Source: a virus
Length of the DNA stretch: 38,166 bases
Strand: one strand, 5' to 3'
IMG/VR virus record: IMGVR_UViG_3300022074_000134
Coordinates: 1 to 38,166 of that record
Shown: piece by piece, positions 24,292 through 32,308 of the stretch
Layout of the letters: the number at the start of each line of letters is the position of its first letter
How positions within the stretch are numbered: the first letter of the stretch is position 1
The notes under the pieces: model-generated
What the model saw: only the letters and a program-made list of their open reading frames with translations
Told to the model about the DNA's origin: nothing
Database searches by the model: none
Made by a program: the position numbers and the translations under genes

Positions 24292-25939
24292 GATCTGCGT
24301 CCCTTTCTCTGACTTGTATTTGGATTTCATCGTGAACCCACGCCATGATGTTGGCGTCCAGGTCAGCTTCGATAAGTTGCTTTTGGGTCTCAATCAGCCA
24401 GGTAGCCGCGATGGTTGCGCCGGCACCCTGTAGAAGGCTGTTCAGAGCCTTGTGGGGGCTTCTGATCTTGATGTGTCTACCATCGAGCCCTAGCAGGTAA
24501 CCACGCTCTGCAGCGCTCTCTACGGCCTTTCTCAGGCGTCCTACAGCTGGCATACGTTCATTGAAACGATCAAGCAGCTGCTTACCTTCTTTGAAGCCAC
24601 CCCCGACCACCTCGCCAATCTTGGCAGCGCCGGCACCGTACAGATACGCATAGATAAACCGCTTGCTTTGATCGCGTGTTTCCAGGCCAGCTGCTCGCTG
24701 GTTTACGGTGTGTATGTCACCTTCCAGGAGCTCTTTGGTGTACGCATCGTTTTCCATGTAATGCGCCAGGCAGCGTAGCTCGATCCCTGAAAGGTCGGCA
24801 CCAAGTAGCTTGTAGCCTGGCTGTACTGTGAATAGCTCACGGCACTGCTTGCCGTATGGCAGCCTGGTGGCCGGCACCTGGGCAAGGTTACAATTACGAT
24901 GCGATGCCCGGTGTGTGACTGTACCCTGGCTAATGATACTGTGGTGCAGCTTTCCGTTGCGCTGCAGCTTTAGCCAAGCCTGGTTGCCTTCAGCCAGCTG
25001 CCCAATACGCTTCTGGATCATAAAGAACTCAGCGAGCTTTTGTGCTTCTGGGTAGTCCAAAGTAGACAACACACTCTCATCGATCTGTGCGTGTCCCTGG
25101 GCGGTGGTTAGTTTGGGCTTCCAGCCATACTTATGTGTCAGGCAGCGCTCGATATGCCGCCGGCTGTTAGGATTGAACTGCACGACTTTGACTTTGTCGA
25201 AGGGTACGCCGGCTTTGTAGCCCAAGGTCTTATTGTCACGCTTTGGTATGAACTCTTCGTGGATCTCCCATGGATCAAACAGATCATGCAGCTCACCCTC
25301 GATCTCTGATCGCCGGGCGGCTAGGACAGCGTACAGCTCGTTGGCTTTCTTGACATCAAACGTCCAGCCAAACTTACCAATCCTGTCACACAGGGTTGCT
25401 AATGTGTGCGCCAGCTCGACCGCCGGCTGACTGTAGTTGTCCGGGTCTAACTTCTTGTACAGCGCCTTGGTGACTTTTACGTCCTGGACGCAGTAGTACC
25501 ACATGTCCTCGTTGAAGGTTTCCCAGCCCCCATCATAGTCACCTTTGTGAAGACCTATACGTAGACCCCAAGCCTTTAGGCTGTGGGAACCATACATGCG
25601 CTTCGGGAGGATCTCAGCGTCTGCATGTGACCAGTTGGTCTCAAAGTCTTCATTAGTAAGGTCGGCGTGGATCAGCCTGGAGAGCGTCAGCGTATCCGTT
25701 ACACGTACAGTGTCAGGGAGAACAAAACTGCTGTAGACTTTCTGAAGGCTGGGAATGTCGTAGCTGATAATGTTATGGCCAATGATCTCATCAGCCTGGG
25801 CAAGCAGCTGCAGCCCATCTTCCATATTCTCAGCTGTAAACGATTGGATTTCATCCGTGTCTAAGTCTTCACAGATCAAACAATGGATTACGTCAGGGTC
25901 GAGACCGTTAGTCTCGATGTCGAAGACGATGCGTTTCAT
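24179..25939 (-). CDS. T7-type family A DNA polymerase
   Basis: 586 residues from MKRIVFDIETNGL (ATG 25939, GGAGAG six bases upstream); a longer open frame lacks family support. The 3'-5' exonuclease is intact: Asp7/Glu9 (FDIETNG), NIISYDIPSL and YYCVQDVKVT. Polymerase motif A is LLGADLSGIELR (Asp382), the O-helix RDQSKRFIYAYLYGAG runs from Arg422, and motif C is HDE at 536-538. The residue matching E. coli Pol I position 762 is Tyr430, as in T7. Length is shorter than T7 gp5 (about 704). A thioredoxin-binding loop is not obvious. Confidence 0.93.
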   Translation of the reverse strand: MKRIVFDIETNGLDPDVIHCLICEDLDTDEIQSFTAENMEDGLQLLAQADEIIGHNIISYDIPSLQKVYSSFVLPDTVRVTDTLTLSRLIHADLTNEDFETNWSHADAEILPKRMYGSHSLKAWGLRIGLHKGDYDGGWETFNEDMWYYCVQDVKVTKALYKKLDPDNYSQPAVELAHTLATLCDRIGKFGWTFDVKKANELYAVLAARRSEIEGELHDLFDPWEIHEEFIPKRDNKTLGYKAGVPFDKVKVVQFNPNSRRHIERCLTHKYGWKPKLTTAQGHAQIDESVLSTLDYPEAQKLAEFFMIQKRIGQLAEGNQAWLKLQRNGKLHHSIISQGTVTHRASHRNCNLAQVPATRLPYGKQCRELFTVQPGYKLLGADLSGIELRCLAHYMENDAYTKELLEGDIHTVNQRAAGLETRDQSKRFIYAYLYGAGAAKIGEVVGGGFKEGKQLLDRFNERMPAVGRLRKAVESAAERGYLLGLDGRHIKIRSPHKALNSLLQGAGATIAATWLIETQKQLIEADLDANIMAWVHDEIQIQVRERDADHVGDIVRRSAEAAGKAWGFHLPVAAEWQLGDSWADTH

Positions 25940-25958
25940 GGTTGCTCTCCACTCGATG

Positions 25959-26147
25959 TCAGATGACGCCGAGCACCCAGTTCTCTGCAGTGTCTTCGGC
26001 GTACTGTTGTGTATGTCCGGTGATCTCACGTTCTTCGACAATCGCGGCGTCCTGGATCATGATGACCACGTACTTGTCGTGTTCTTTGATCACGTGAGCT
26101 TTACGCCCGGCATGTTTATGCGTTCCGTAATGTGTGCTTATGTTCAT
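25959..26147 (-). CDS. Hypothetical small protein upstream of DNA polymerase
   Basis: A 62-residue protein, MNISTHYGTHKHAGRKAHVI at the N-terminus, His-rich at first and then acidic (EEREITGHTQQYAEDTAENW). The ATG overlaps the preceding stop as ATGA. I do not recognise a family. It is a small replication-region protein with a plausible beta core (KYVVIMIQDAAIV). Confidence 0.6.
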   Translation of the reverse strand: MNISTHYGTHKHAGRKAHVIKEHDKYVVIMIQDAAIVEEREITGHTQQYAEDTAENWVLGVI

Positions 26148-26341
26148 CCTTCACGATCCCATTTAGATCGATGAGCGCCGCGCCGGCACTCGATGACATC
26201 ACCTTCGGTTGATCGCATCATCCAGCGCATTATTGACTGATGTCTCAGGCTGTTGTTGTTCTTCGGTTCGTACTGTGGGATCTCCAGAGGTAGCTTCAGA
26301 GCCTCTCGCAGCTGATCCATTGTCGGTACAGTATTCGTCAT
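26144..26341 (-). CDS. Hypothetical small protein, overlapping frame
   Basis: A 65-residue protein, MTNTVPTMDQLREALKLPLE at the start and RRGAHRSKWDREG at the end. The ATG has a strong GGAGAG site. The first 143 bases overlap the end of the upstream 119-residue gene in a different frame, and its stop overlaps the next start as ATGA. The ribosome site and coupling favour it being real. No family recognised. Confidence 0.55.
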   Translation of the reverse strand: MTNTVPTMDQLREALKLPLEIPQYEPKNNNSLRHQSIMRWMMRSTEGDVIECRRGAHRSKWDREG

Positions 26342-26558
26342 AGTTTCTCTCCTCTTCCATAAACGTCACGTGCCACTGGGGCGCTGGGAATAGCCCATGC
26401 AAATTGGTTTCGAACTTGTCGAACCAATCCAGGGTTTCTTGTGATTTGATCTTGAATGACTTGGCTTTGAATGGGTCTGTGGTGACGCTAAAACCATCAC
26501 CCTCTTTTACAAACAAAAGCTGTCCTGTCAGGGTATCTCTTAATTTAATAAAACACAT
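26199..26558 (-). CDS. Hypothetical protein upstream of the DNA polymerase block
   Basis: 119 residues from MCFIKLRDTLTGQLLFVKEG (ATG 26558, GAGG seven bases upstream). The first 75 residues look ordered (beta hairpin, then AKSFKIKSQETLDWFDKFE). The last 40 are low-complexity (Ser, Glu, Gln, Asn) and coincide with the overlapping gene in the other frame. The tail may have evolved by read-through. Function unknown. Confidence 0.6.
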   Translation of the reverse strand: MCFIKLRDTLTGQLLFVKEGDGFSVTTDPFKAKSFKIKSQETLDWFDKFETNLHGLFPAPQWHVTFMEEERNYDEYCTDNGSAARGSEATSGDPTVRTEEQQQPETSVNNALDDAINRR

Positions 26559-26570
26559 GGCCACACCTCG

Positions 26571-28229
26571 TTAGAAGGTGTCGCTAGCCTCTAATAAGCG
26601 TCCTGTTTCCAGGTTGTATTTTACCTTGCCGGCGACACCGGTCTCACCGGTAAACCGGTTCTTCAATACGTGTAGATATCGGTAGGCACCGTCTGGGTCG
26701 TCAGGATCGACCTGGAGACCAATAACGATGTCACTCAGCTGCACAGGACTGTGTGAGCCTCTGATCTGAGATAGGCGAACCTTGCTGCCTTCCTCATGTC
26801 CTTTGTCGCCCTCTGGGCGGCGTAGATGGCTCACCATTATAAGGCCAATGTTAAGCTCGCTCACAAGCGTTCTTAGAGCCGTACAGGCTATGTCGATGGC
26901 CTTACGTTCGTCAGCAACCGCCAGGCCGCTGATCATAATCGATACGTGATCTAAGATGATCCACTTTACGTCCAGGGCTGCCACCATGTAGCGAATACGC
27001 TGAATGATGGTATCGACCTCAGACGATCCGAAGTGGTCGTAGAGATACACCTGGTTGTCGCCTGGAAACAGCTCATCAAAGGCCTTGTATAAGTCAGCCT
27101 CTTCGACACCTGATCGATCTACAGTCACATTCTTGTTCATGTGGATGCCTAGCAGTCCCAGGATGGTTTTCTTGTTGCTTTCTTCGAGCATAATCATCCC
27201 GACCTTGTGGCCGGCAGTATGCAGTGAGTAAGCTATCTCACGTACCAGTGTAGACTTGCCGATACCAGATCCAGCCGTAATGGTGACCAACTCACCCTCG
27301 CGCAGACCGAGTGTTACCTCGTTCAAGCGTGCAAACGGATAAGCAATGGCAGAGGCCGCGTCTACCACACCAATGGCATCTCTGATATCGGCTGCGGCCA
27401 CGATGCCATCCGGGCGATATACTTTCGCCTCCAATATGGCACCGACGATATCCTTATGCTTGCCCTGGAGTAGGGTCTCGTTCGCATCCTTGTAAGGGAG
27501 AAAACAGATGCGACTTTGTCCGACCGGCAGCAGCTCAGCTACCTCGATGGCAGCCTTGCGACCTGGGTCGTCCATATCGAAGCACAGGATAACTTCTTTA
27601 AACTGGGCAACGTAGTCCCAGTTGTCTTTGATTGCTCTTACAGCCGCAGCAGCGCCAGCTGGTAGACTGACGCATGCTGTTGCATGCATTACAGACGCCA
27701 CTGACATGGCATCCAGCTCACCTTCTGTAATGACCAGGCGATTACCACCCTGCCATCTGTGTGATCCAAAGAGTGGCAGCTTCTTGCCGTCACCGAGTAG
27801 CTTGAAATCTTTGTTCTTAAATCTGATCTTCTGCGCTACCGGTGTACCACCAGGGCTGTAGTACGTAGCTATTTGTACAGGCTGCCCCTGGTATGTACCC
27901 ACCCGGTAGCCAAACTTCTTGCATACTTCCTGGCTTATCCCCCTGGCCGGGATTGCTTGGATCTCGCCCTGGAGTAAACCTTCCGGCTTTGCTTGATGCG
28001 CTGCCTGTATAAGTTCTGCCGCAGCTGCTGAGCTGGTGGGTTGGAAGTCTTGGTCAAAGGTTTGGTGGTCTGTGCAGCTGAAGCAGTATGCTGCGTATCC
28101 TCGTTCGCCATTGTCGTATATTGCCCTGGCGTCACTCGATCCACAGGCATCGCATGGCTCGTGTGCCACGAACCTGCCAGCGTCATTCTCCTGACCCCAA
28201 GTCTCCATTGCTGTTTTTGATGGTTGCAT
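26571..28229 (-). CDS. Primase-helicase (T7 gp4-like)
   Basis: A 552-residue bifunctional replication protein. The N-terminal zinc ribbon has Cys26, Cys29, Cys49 and Cys52 (CDACG, CFSC), which read the primer-site DNA. The TOPRIM primase has VITEGELDAMS (Glu169, Glu171) and CFDMDDPGRK (Asp218, Asp220). The RecA-type helicase has Walker A GSGIGKST (320-327), then IILDHVSIM as Walker B, and a final domain with SQIRGSHSPVQLSD. It unwinds the fork and makes primers for the polymerase. The start follows GGAGAG, within the endonuclease gene end. Confidence 0.94.
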   Translation of the reverse strand: MQPSKTAMETWGQENDAGRFVAHEPCDACGSSDARAIYDNGERGYAAYCFSCTDHQTFDQDFQPTSSAAAAELIQAAHQAKPEGLLQGEIQAIPARGISQEVCKKFGYRVGTYQGQPVQIATYYSPGGTPVAQKIRFKNKDFKLLGDGKKLPLFGSHRWQGGNRLVITEGELDAMSVASVMHATACVSLPAGAAAAVRAIKDNWDYVAQFKEVILCFDMDDPGRKAAIEVAELLPVGQSRICFLPYKDANETLLQGKHKDIVGAILEAKVYRPDGIVAAADIRDAIGVVDAASAIAYPFARLNEVTLGLREGELVTITAGSGIGKSTLVREIAYSLHTAGHKVGMIMLEESNKKTILGLLGIHMNKNVTVDRSGVEEADLYKAFDELFPGDNQVYLYDHFGSSEVDTIIQRIRYMVAALDVKWIILDHVSIMISGLAVADERKAIDIACTALRTLVSELNIGLIMVSHLRRPEGDKGHEEGSKVRLSQIRGSHSPVQLSDIVIGLQVDPDDPDGAYRYLHVLKNRFTGETGVAGKVKYNLETGRLLEASDTF

Positions 28230-28674
28230 CTTTGCTCTCCAGCAGCCAATCTTCGGGAATTACTTTGTGTGCGTATTGAATGCCGTGCTTGTCGCAGTAT
28301 TTGGCATAGGTAGTTGGTGAGCCCTTGTAGAGCTTTGCATTTGCATTACTAAACACAAGGCGTATATCGATGTCCGGGCATTGCTGCCGAATCAGTAGAT
28401 GTTTATGACGATCTTCCGTCAGCCATCGCCCTTTTGTTTCGACATAAAAATAGCCGCCAGGTTTTGGCAGCCGGAAGTCCGGTGTGTAGTGCGCCTGGCG
28501 CTCAGGCCATACAAACTGGATACGCTCAGTCTCGTATAAAACCTCAAGACCGCTTTCCTTGATCTGTCTTGCTGTCTTATCTTCGAGACCTGAGCGATAC
28601 CCATTCTTGATGGCTCTCTGTCTAGAAGTTGGCGCTGAAGCCGTCTTCCGGTTTGTCTTCTTGCGGGGAGCCAT
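28183..28674 (-). CDS. Endonuclease I (T7 gp3-like Holliday-junction resolvase)
   Basis: A 163-residue nuclease. The catalytic set of T7 endonuclease I is visible as Glu31 (GYRSGLEDKTA), Asp66 (YTPDFRLP), Glu79 and Lys81 (YVETKG). The spacing is that of the family and the length is close to T7 gp3 (149). It would resolve branched replication intermediates and help break host DNA. Both ends overlap neighbouring genes (SSB by 53 nt, primase by 47 nt), as in compact T7-like operons. The N-terminus is basic. Confidence 0.92.
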   Translation of the reverse strand: MAPRKKTNRKTASAPTSRQRAIKNGYRSGLEDKTARQIKESGLEVLYETERIQFVWPERQAHYTPDFRLPKPGGYFYVETKGRWLTEDRHKHLLIRQQCPDIDIRLVFSNANAKLYKGSPTTYAKYCDKHGIQYAHKVIPEDWLLESKDATIKNSNGDLGSGE

Positions 28675-29179
28675 TATCGTTGCTTTCGTTAGTTTGTTCT
28701 GAGGCTACAAATGATCCCTCTTCTGCAGCGAAGCCGGCGCCGTCTTCCTGACGCTCGGCCAAGTCAATAACCTGGATCTTTGTGAGCTGCATCGAAACGC
28801 CAATATTACCGGCGCTGTTATAGGCATGCAGGGTGCCGCCCATCTTCAATACAGACCCACCCCAGATCTGAGGCAGGTTGCTCGGTACGATGATCTGACC
28901 CTTGCTGTCATACACCTTGGGCTGATACTTTGACTTTGCATTCAAGATGATCTCACCGGTATCTGGGTCTTGCTTGTATGGCACTTTGGCTGTCTCAGCT
29001 TTCTTGCCGAACTCATCCACAGCAAACTGACGGATCTTGTCTCGCAGCTCTTTGCATTGGTCAGCTGGTACACGTAAGCCAGTCTTATACTTACCCTCAG
29101 CGTCGAACTGTGTGTCAGGTACGTTAAGCCAGGGGTATTCTGCTGTTCCTTTATGTGTTTCAAATGCTACTTTTGCCAT
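28622..29179 (-). CDS. Single-stranded DNA-binding protein (T7 gp2.5-like)
   Basis: A 185-residue protein. The beta-rich OB-fold body (ending near QLTKIQVIDLAERQ) resembles marine podovirus gp2.5-type proteins. It ends in an acidic tail, EDKPEDGFSANF, whose terminal Phe is the usual contact for polymerase and helicase. It covers single-stranded DNA at the fork and coordinates the replisome. The promoter-like repeat at 29367 and a small gene precede it. The ATG follows AAGGAG. Confidence 0.88.
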   Translation of the reverse strand: MAKVAFETHKGTAEYPWLNVPDTQFDAEGKYKTGLRVPADQCKELRDKIRQFAVDEFGKKAETAKVPYKQDPDTGEIILNAKSKYQPKVYDSKGQIIVPSNLPQIWGGSVLKMGGTLHAYNSAGNIGVSMQLTKIQVIDLAERQEDGAGFAAEEGSFVASEQTNESNDNGSPQEDKPEDGFSANF

Positions 29180-29330
29180 TTTTGGATACTCCTTGTTTCT
29201 CTTTGTTCTCGATATTTGGTGTCAGCTGTAGACCCAGGCGCTTGGCTTCGCGCTCCAGGTCGGCAGGGATTGGTTTGTCTTGTGATTCGAGTAGACGCGC
29301 CTGTTCCAACACCCTTTCTCTTGGGTGCAT
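29160..29330 (-). CDS. Small hypothetical protein upstream of SSB
   Basis: A 56-residue protein, MHPRERVLEQARLLESQDKP at the start, then ADLEREAKRLGLQLTPN, highly charged and mainly helical. The ATG (29330) has GAGGAT upstream, and the frame ends 20 bases inside the SSB gene. It is the first frame after the promoter-like repeat at 29367. A plausible two-helix early protein with no family recognised. Confidence 0.6.
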   Translation of the reverse strand: MHPRERVLEQARLLESQDKPIPADLEREAKRLGLQLTPNIENKEKQGVSKNGKSSI

Positions 29331-29366
29331 ACGATCCTCGTTTTCTTTTTATGGGGTCTATATGCT

Positions 29367-29382
29367 ATGGGGGAACACAAGT
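29367..29382 (-). promoter_or_regulatory. Promoter-like repeat, copy 2 (replication genes)
   Basis: ACTTGTGTTCCCCCAT on the minus strand followed by AGCATATA, an extension shared with the RNA polymerase copy. It lies 20 bases past the RNA polymerase stop and upstream of the SSB operon. In this copy only, flanking GGGGGA and TCCCCC form a 6-bp stem around the element. Confidence 0.65.
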
Positions 29383-29402
29383 CCCCCCACGCATACTAGA
29401 AA

Positions 29403-31907
29403 TTACGCAAAGCAGTAGTCACTTTGCAGTACAGCCTTTATGTCCAGGCTGCCTTTAGTTGGTATAGTTGGTGCCTTAGTGTCGACACCTAAATCGACAT
29501 GGTCGAGTATTTGATCTGTGATGAAGCTGTAGATGCACTTGCCGTCATACTGCTCAACGAATGCCTCACGTACACCCATGAATAGCTTGTCAGTGTCTGC
29601 CGGCACAGTACCAAAGCTGTCATGGATCAGCATAAAGTTGCGAACACCTTTGGTAAGACACTTGAGTACAGTGCTCATCAGGTGGCTGCTGTCCAGGCTG
29701 TGGATCATGTTAGGGCTCACAGCTGCACCACACTTGCGTTTATCAACAGTCCTGGTGTCGGCCATGTTGAGCACAGCGCTGGTACGCACCTGGCTGTCTA
29801 CCTGCTTGTCGTAAAGATAGATCCGCAGACGCTTAGCTTTGTTTTTGTGGTATGCATTATCGACTGGGAACCCGACCGGCGTAAACCAGCTCATAGTCTG
29901 ATTAACCTCAGCCAGGGCATGAGCAAACGCCTGGAAGAACCTCATGCCATCTGCAGCGCCTACGATTACCTGGTTAATCGCAGCCCAGTTGGCGTTGGCT
30001 AGCTTCCTGGCAGCCTTACCAGGGTCTACAAATGGATGCTTTTCGAGCTCACCTCGCCTCACACTGTTACGCAGTGGGATCATCAGGTCTTCCATTAGTT
30101 GATCGGTAAAGCCATAGATGCCACTTGAGTAGCCGTAGGTCATTACGTTGCGCTTTACGACTTTCCTGGTGACACCATAGTCCAGCCATTCTTGAGCCAC
30201 CGGGTCATCGTCAGCCTGTAGTATCTCAGTCACCTTATCTGCGACAGCCTGGTAGATATCCCGAGGCTTGTCGCCAGGCACCAGGTTGACCAGGGCTCCG
30301 TCAGTCTCAGTACAGCTGGCTGCAGAGAAATGCTGGATGCCACTGTTGGAACCATCGAGATTGATGGGCAAGCCGCTTTCGTAGTCAGTACCATGAACCC
30401 AGAAGCCAAAGAACTCTCGGCAAGCAGCCAGGAATGCAAACGGCTTGTCAGCCCTCGACCAGTACAGCTGCTCGGGATCATCGCCATCGTAAGTGCCTTC
30501 GAAGTCGTTACCGATCTCTGCTATACGATCAGCATTATCGATGACCCACTGCACACGGTCTTCGAATGACTGCTTGCTGATTTTACCGAAGTCGCCGGTG
30601 TTGGCTACTTGGATAGCAATCCACCTGGCACCAGATTCAGTGATTGGCTTCTTGTCAGCTATATTAAATAGCGACTTGATGTGGTCACTGCGGTGTGTGT
30701 TGAAGTTACACACTGGGTAAATACGACCCCTAAAGTCAAAGCTGTGTGGTAAGTAGAAATGCTCGTACTGAGCCAAGTCTCTCGCTTGCCTTAGATCCAT
30801 GGTCATCATAGAGCGATCAGCATCCACCTGCTTGTTCAGCTGCCGGATGTCCTGAGCTTTGAGCCTGATGCCCTTTTTGTCTTCGTCCGACAATTCAGCG
30901 TAGTTCTCTGGAAACTTAATGTGTTCCAATTTGTCACGCTGAGGAAAACTAGCGCCTGGCTGTAAGCTGTTATCCCAAACCCACTCTATAGCTGCTAGTA
31001 CGTATTTGTTTATGGTGTAGCGTGTGGCCTGGATAGCATTGAGTGCATCTAAGGCCGGCTGCATTCTGCCACTACGTATAGCTGACTTCAGCATGCCACG
31101 CTGCTTAGGTGACATATGTCGAACCAGGGGCGTGGTACTGGCCAGAGCTGGATCTAAGTAACAACCACTGTCATCACTGTCCCAGGGTTTCGGTGGTGTT
31201 ATCATCGGTGTAAACACAGGCTCATTCCAGCTGATCTCTTGATTGATGTCAGCGATGCCGTCTGAGGCTTCCTCGGTCAACCCAATTCTGTACACAGTCT
31301 TGTTGTCTTTAATCTGTGTCCAAACTTCGAAGACATTAGATGCCTCAAGTATAGCGCTAAGGATGGGTGCAGCTGCCTTCATTCTACGCTCTTGAGACCA
31401 GTTCTCATGTACGAAGCCTTCTTTAGCTGCTATGTGTCTTACAGCCTTTTTACGGTGCTCGCTGCTGCTGTTGTTGCTTGTAGCGAGACTTGTGATCCTA
31501 TCGTGAAGTGCCTTGTCGTATGCCTTCAGCTCAACACTAAAGTGCTCCATTTCGACACGTCCGCCAATGTTGCGGAGTACGCTAGTCCTGGTCGCAGCCA
31601 TACCAACGCCTTCCATAGCGTTGATGAGACCTAAGTAACTTAGGAGCTCAGTATCCAAAGACTTTAGATCTAGTACCCAATCAAAAGGCCGACCATCAGC
31701 AGCAGACGCTTCGTCCAACCTTATACGTAATGCTTCTGTGGTTGCCGCGAGTGCGTCCTTCAGTAGTCTAGAGTTAGCCGGCGCAATGCTGAGATCTTTT
31801 AGCTTTGCCTGTCGGTCTAAGAACCGGTCGTGGCCGTCAGTCATCATCTGCTTCTCACGCTGCAGCTGAGCAAGCGTAGAGCCATTTAGTCTATTCATTG
31901 ATGTCAT
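29403..31907 (-). CDS. Single-subunit phage RNA polymerase (T7 gp1-like)
   Basis: 834 residues from MTSMNRLNGSTLAQL (ATG 31907, AAGGGG six bases upstream). A longer frame opening with GTG at 31952 only translates the promoter-like repeat and is rejected. Catalytic residues match T7: Asp518 (NLDGSNSGIQHF), Lys585 and Tyr593 (VKRNVMTYGYSSG, the sugar-selecting Tyr) and Asp763 (LIHDSFGTVPAD). The C-terminus ends in Phe-Ala, like T7. It would transcribe middle and late genes from the four repeat elements. Its own gene follows one of them. It lies directly after the integrase block. Confidence 0.95.
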   Translation of the reverse strand: MTSMNRLNGSTLAQLQREKQMMTDGHDRFLDRQAKLKDLSIAPANSRLLKDALAATTEALRIRLDEASAADGRPFDWVLDLKSLDTELLSYLGLINAMEGVGMAATRTSVLRNIGGRVEMEHFSVELKAYDKALHDRITSLATSNNSSSEHRKKAVRHIAAKEGFVHENWSQERRMKAAAPILSAILEASNVFEVWTQIKDNKTVYRIGLTEEASDGIADINQEISWNEPVFTPMITPPKPWDSDDSGCYLDPALASTTPLVRHMSPKQRGMLKSAIRSGRMQPALDALNAIQATRYTINKYVLAAIEWVWDNSLQPGASFPQRDKLEHIKFPENYAELSDEDKKGIRLKAQDIRQLNKQVDADRSMMTMDLRQARDLAQYEHFYLPHSFDFRGRIYPVCNFNTHRSDHIKSLFNIADKKPITESGARWIAIQVANTGDFGKISKQSFEDRVQWVIDNADRIAEIGNDFEGTYDGDDPEQLYWSRADKPFAFLAACREFFGFWVHGTDYESGLPINLDGSNSGIQHFSAASCTETDGALVNLVPGDKPRDIYQAVADKVTEILQADDDPVAQEWLDYGVTRKVVKRNVMTYGYSSGIYGFTDQLMEDLMIPLRNSVRRGELEKHPFVDPGKAARKLANANWAAINQVIVGAADGMRFFQAFAHALAEVNQTMSWFTPVGFPVDNAYHKNKAKRLRIYLYDKQVDSQVRTSAVLNMADTRTVDKRKCGAAVSPNMIHSLDSSHLMSTVLKCLTKGVRNFMLIHDSFGTVPADTDKLFMGVREAFVEQYDGKCIYSFITDQILDHVDLGVDTKAPTIPTKGSLDIKAVLQSDYCFA

Positions 31908-31940
31908 ATTGATCCCCTTAGTGTCCCCTGCGTATATGCT

Positions 31941-31956
31941 ATGGGGGAACACAATT
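31941..31956 (-). promoter_or_regulatory. Promoter-like repeat, copy 3 (RNA polymerase gene)
   Basis: AATTGTGTTCCCCCAT on the minus strand, one base different from the other three, followed by AGCATATA as in copy 2. It ends about 34 bases upstream of the RNA polymerase start. If it is a phage promoter, the polymerase transcribes its own gene. Confidence 0.65.
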
Positions 31957-31979
31957 AGAATTACTGTGATTACAAAGAG

Positions 31980-32246
31980 TTATGAGATCACTGAGGGGAT
32001 ATAGGGAATGTGGGTTGGGTGTGACGTGTAAAGGTGTACAAAACCGTAGCTCACAGCCGAGTAACGATCTCCGAATACTATCGTGTTACCTTTTACGATC
32101 AGCTTTTTACGCTTTAGTCTATACTCAGAAAACAGTCTTGGTTTTTCTAGTGATGCCGGTGGCGCCGTTGGGCAGTCACACCAACTGGATGCAGCTGCAG
32201 GATTAGACCCATAAATGCGGCATTTACCATTTAACAAGTAAAACAT
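31980..32246 (-). CDS. Hypothetical small early protein
   Basis: An 88-residue protein, MFYLLNGKCRIYGSNPAAAS at the N-terminus, with a CDC pair near residue 23 and a basic stretch YRLKRKKLIVKGN. The ATG has a very good AAGGAGAAG site. The C-terminus is aromatic and His-rich. No family recognised. It lies between integrase and RNA polymerase, a place where marine T7-like phages carry small host-interaction genes. Confidence 0.55.
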   Translation of the reverse strand: MFYLLNGKCRIYGSNPAAASSWCDCPTAPPASLEKPRLFSEYRLKRKKLIVKGNTIVFGDRYSAVSYGFVHLYTSHPTHIPYIPSVIS

Positions 32247-32308
32247 TGTTCTTCTCCTTCCTCTATCTTTCTGGGACGTAGCTTATCAGAACATAACATG
32301 AACAGCAA

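Noticed and set aside
31908-31952. GTG-initiated N-terminal extension of the RNA polymerase
   Set aside because: The 15 extra residues are a translation of the promoter-like repeat. The ATG at 31907 has the ribosome site.
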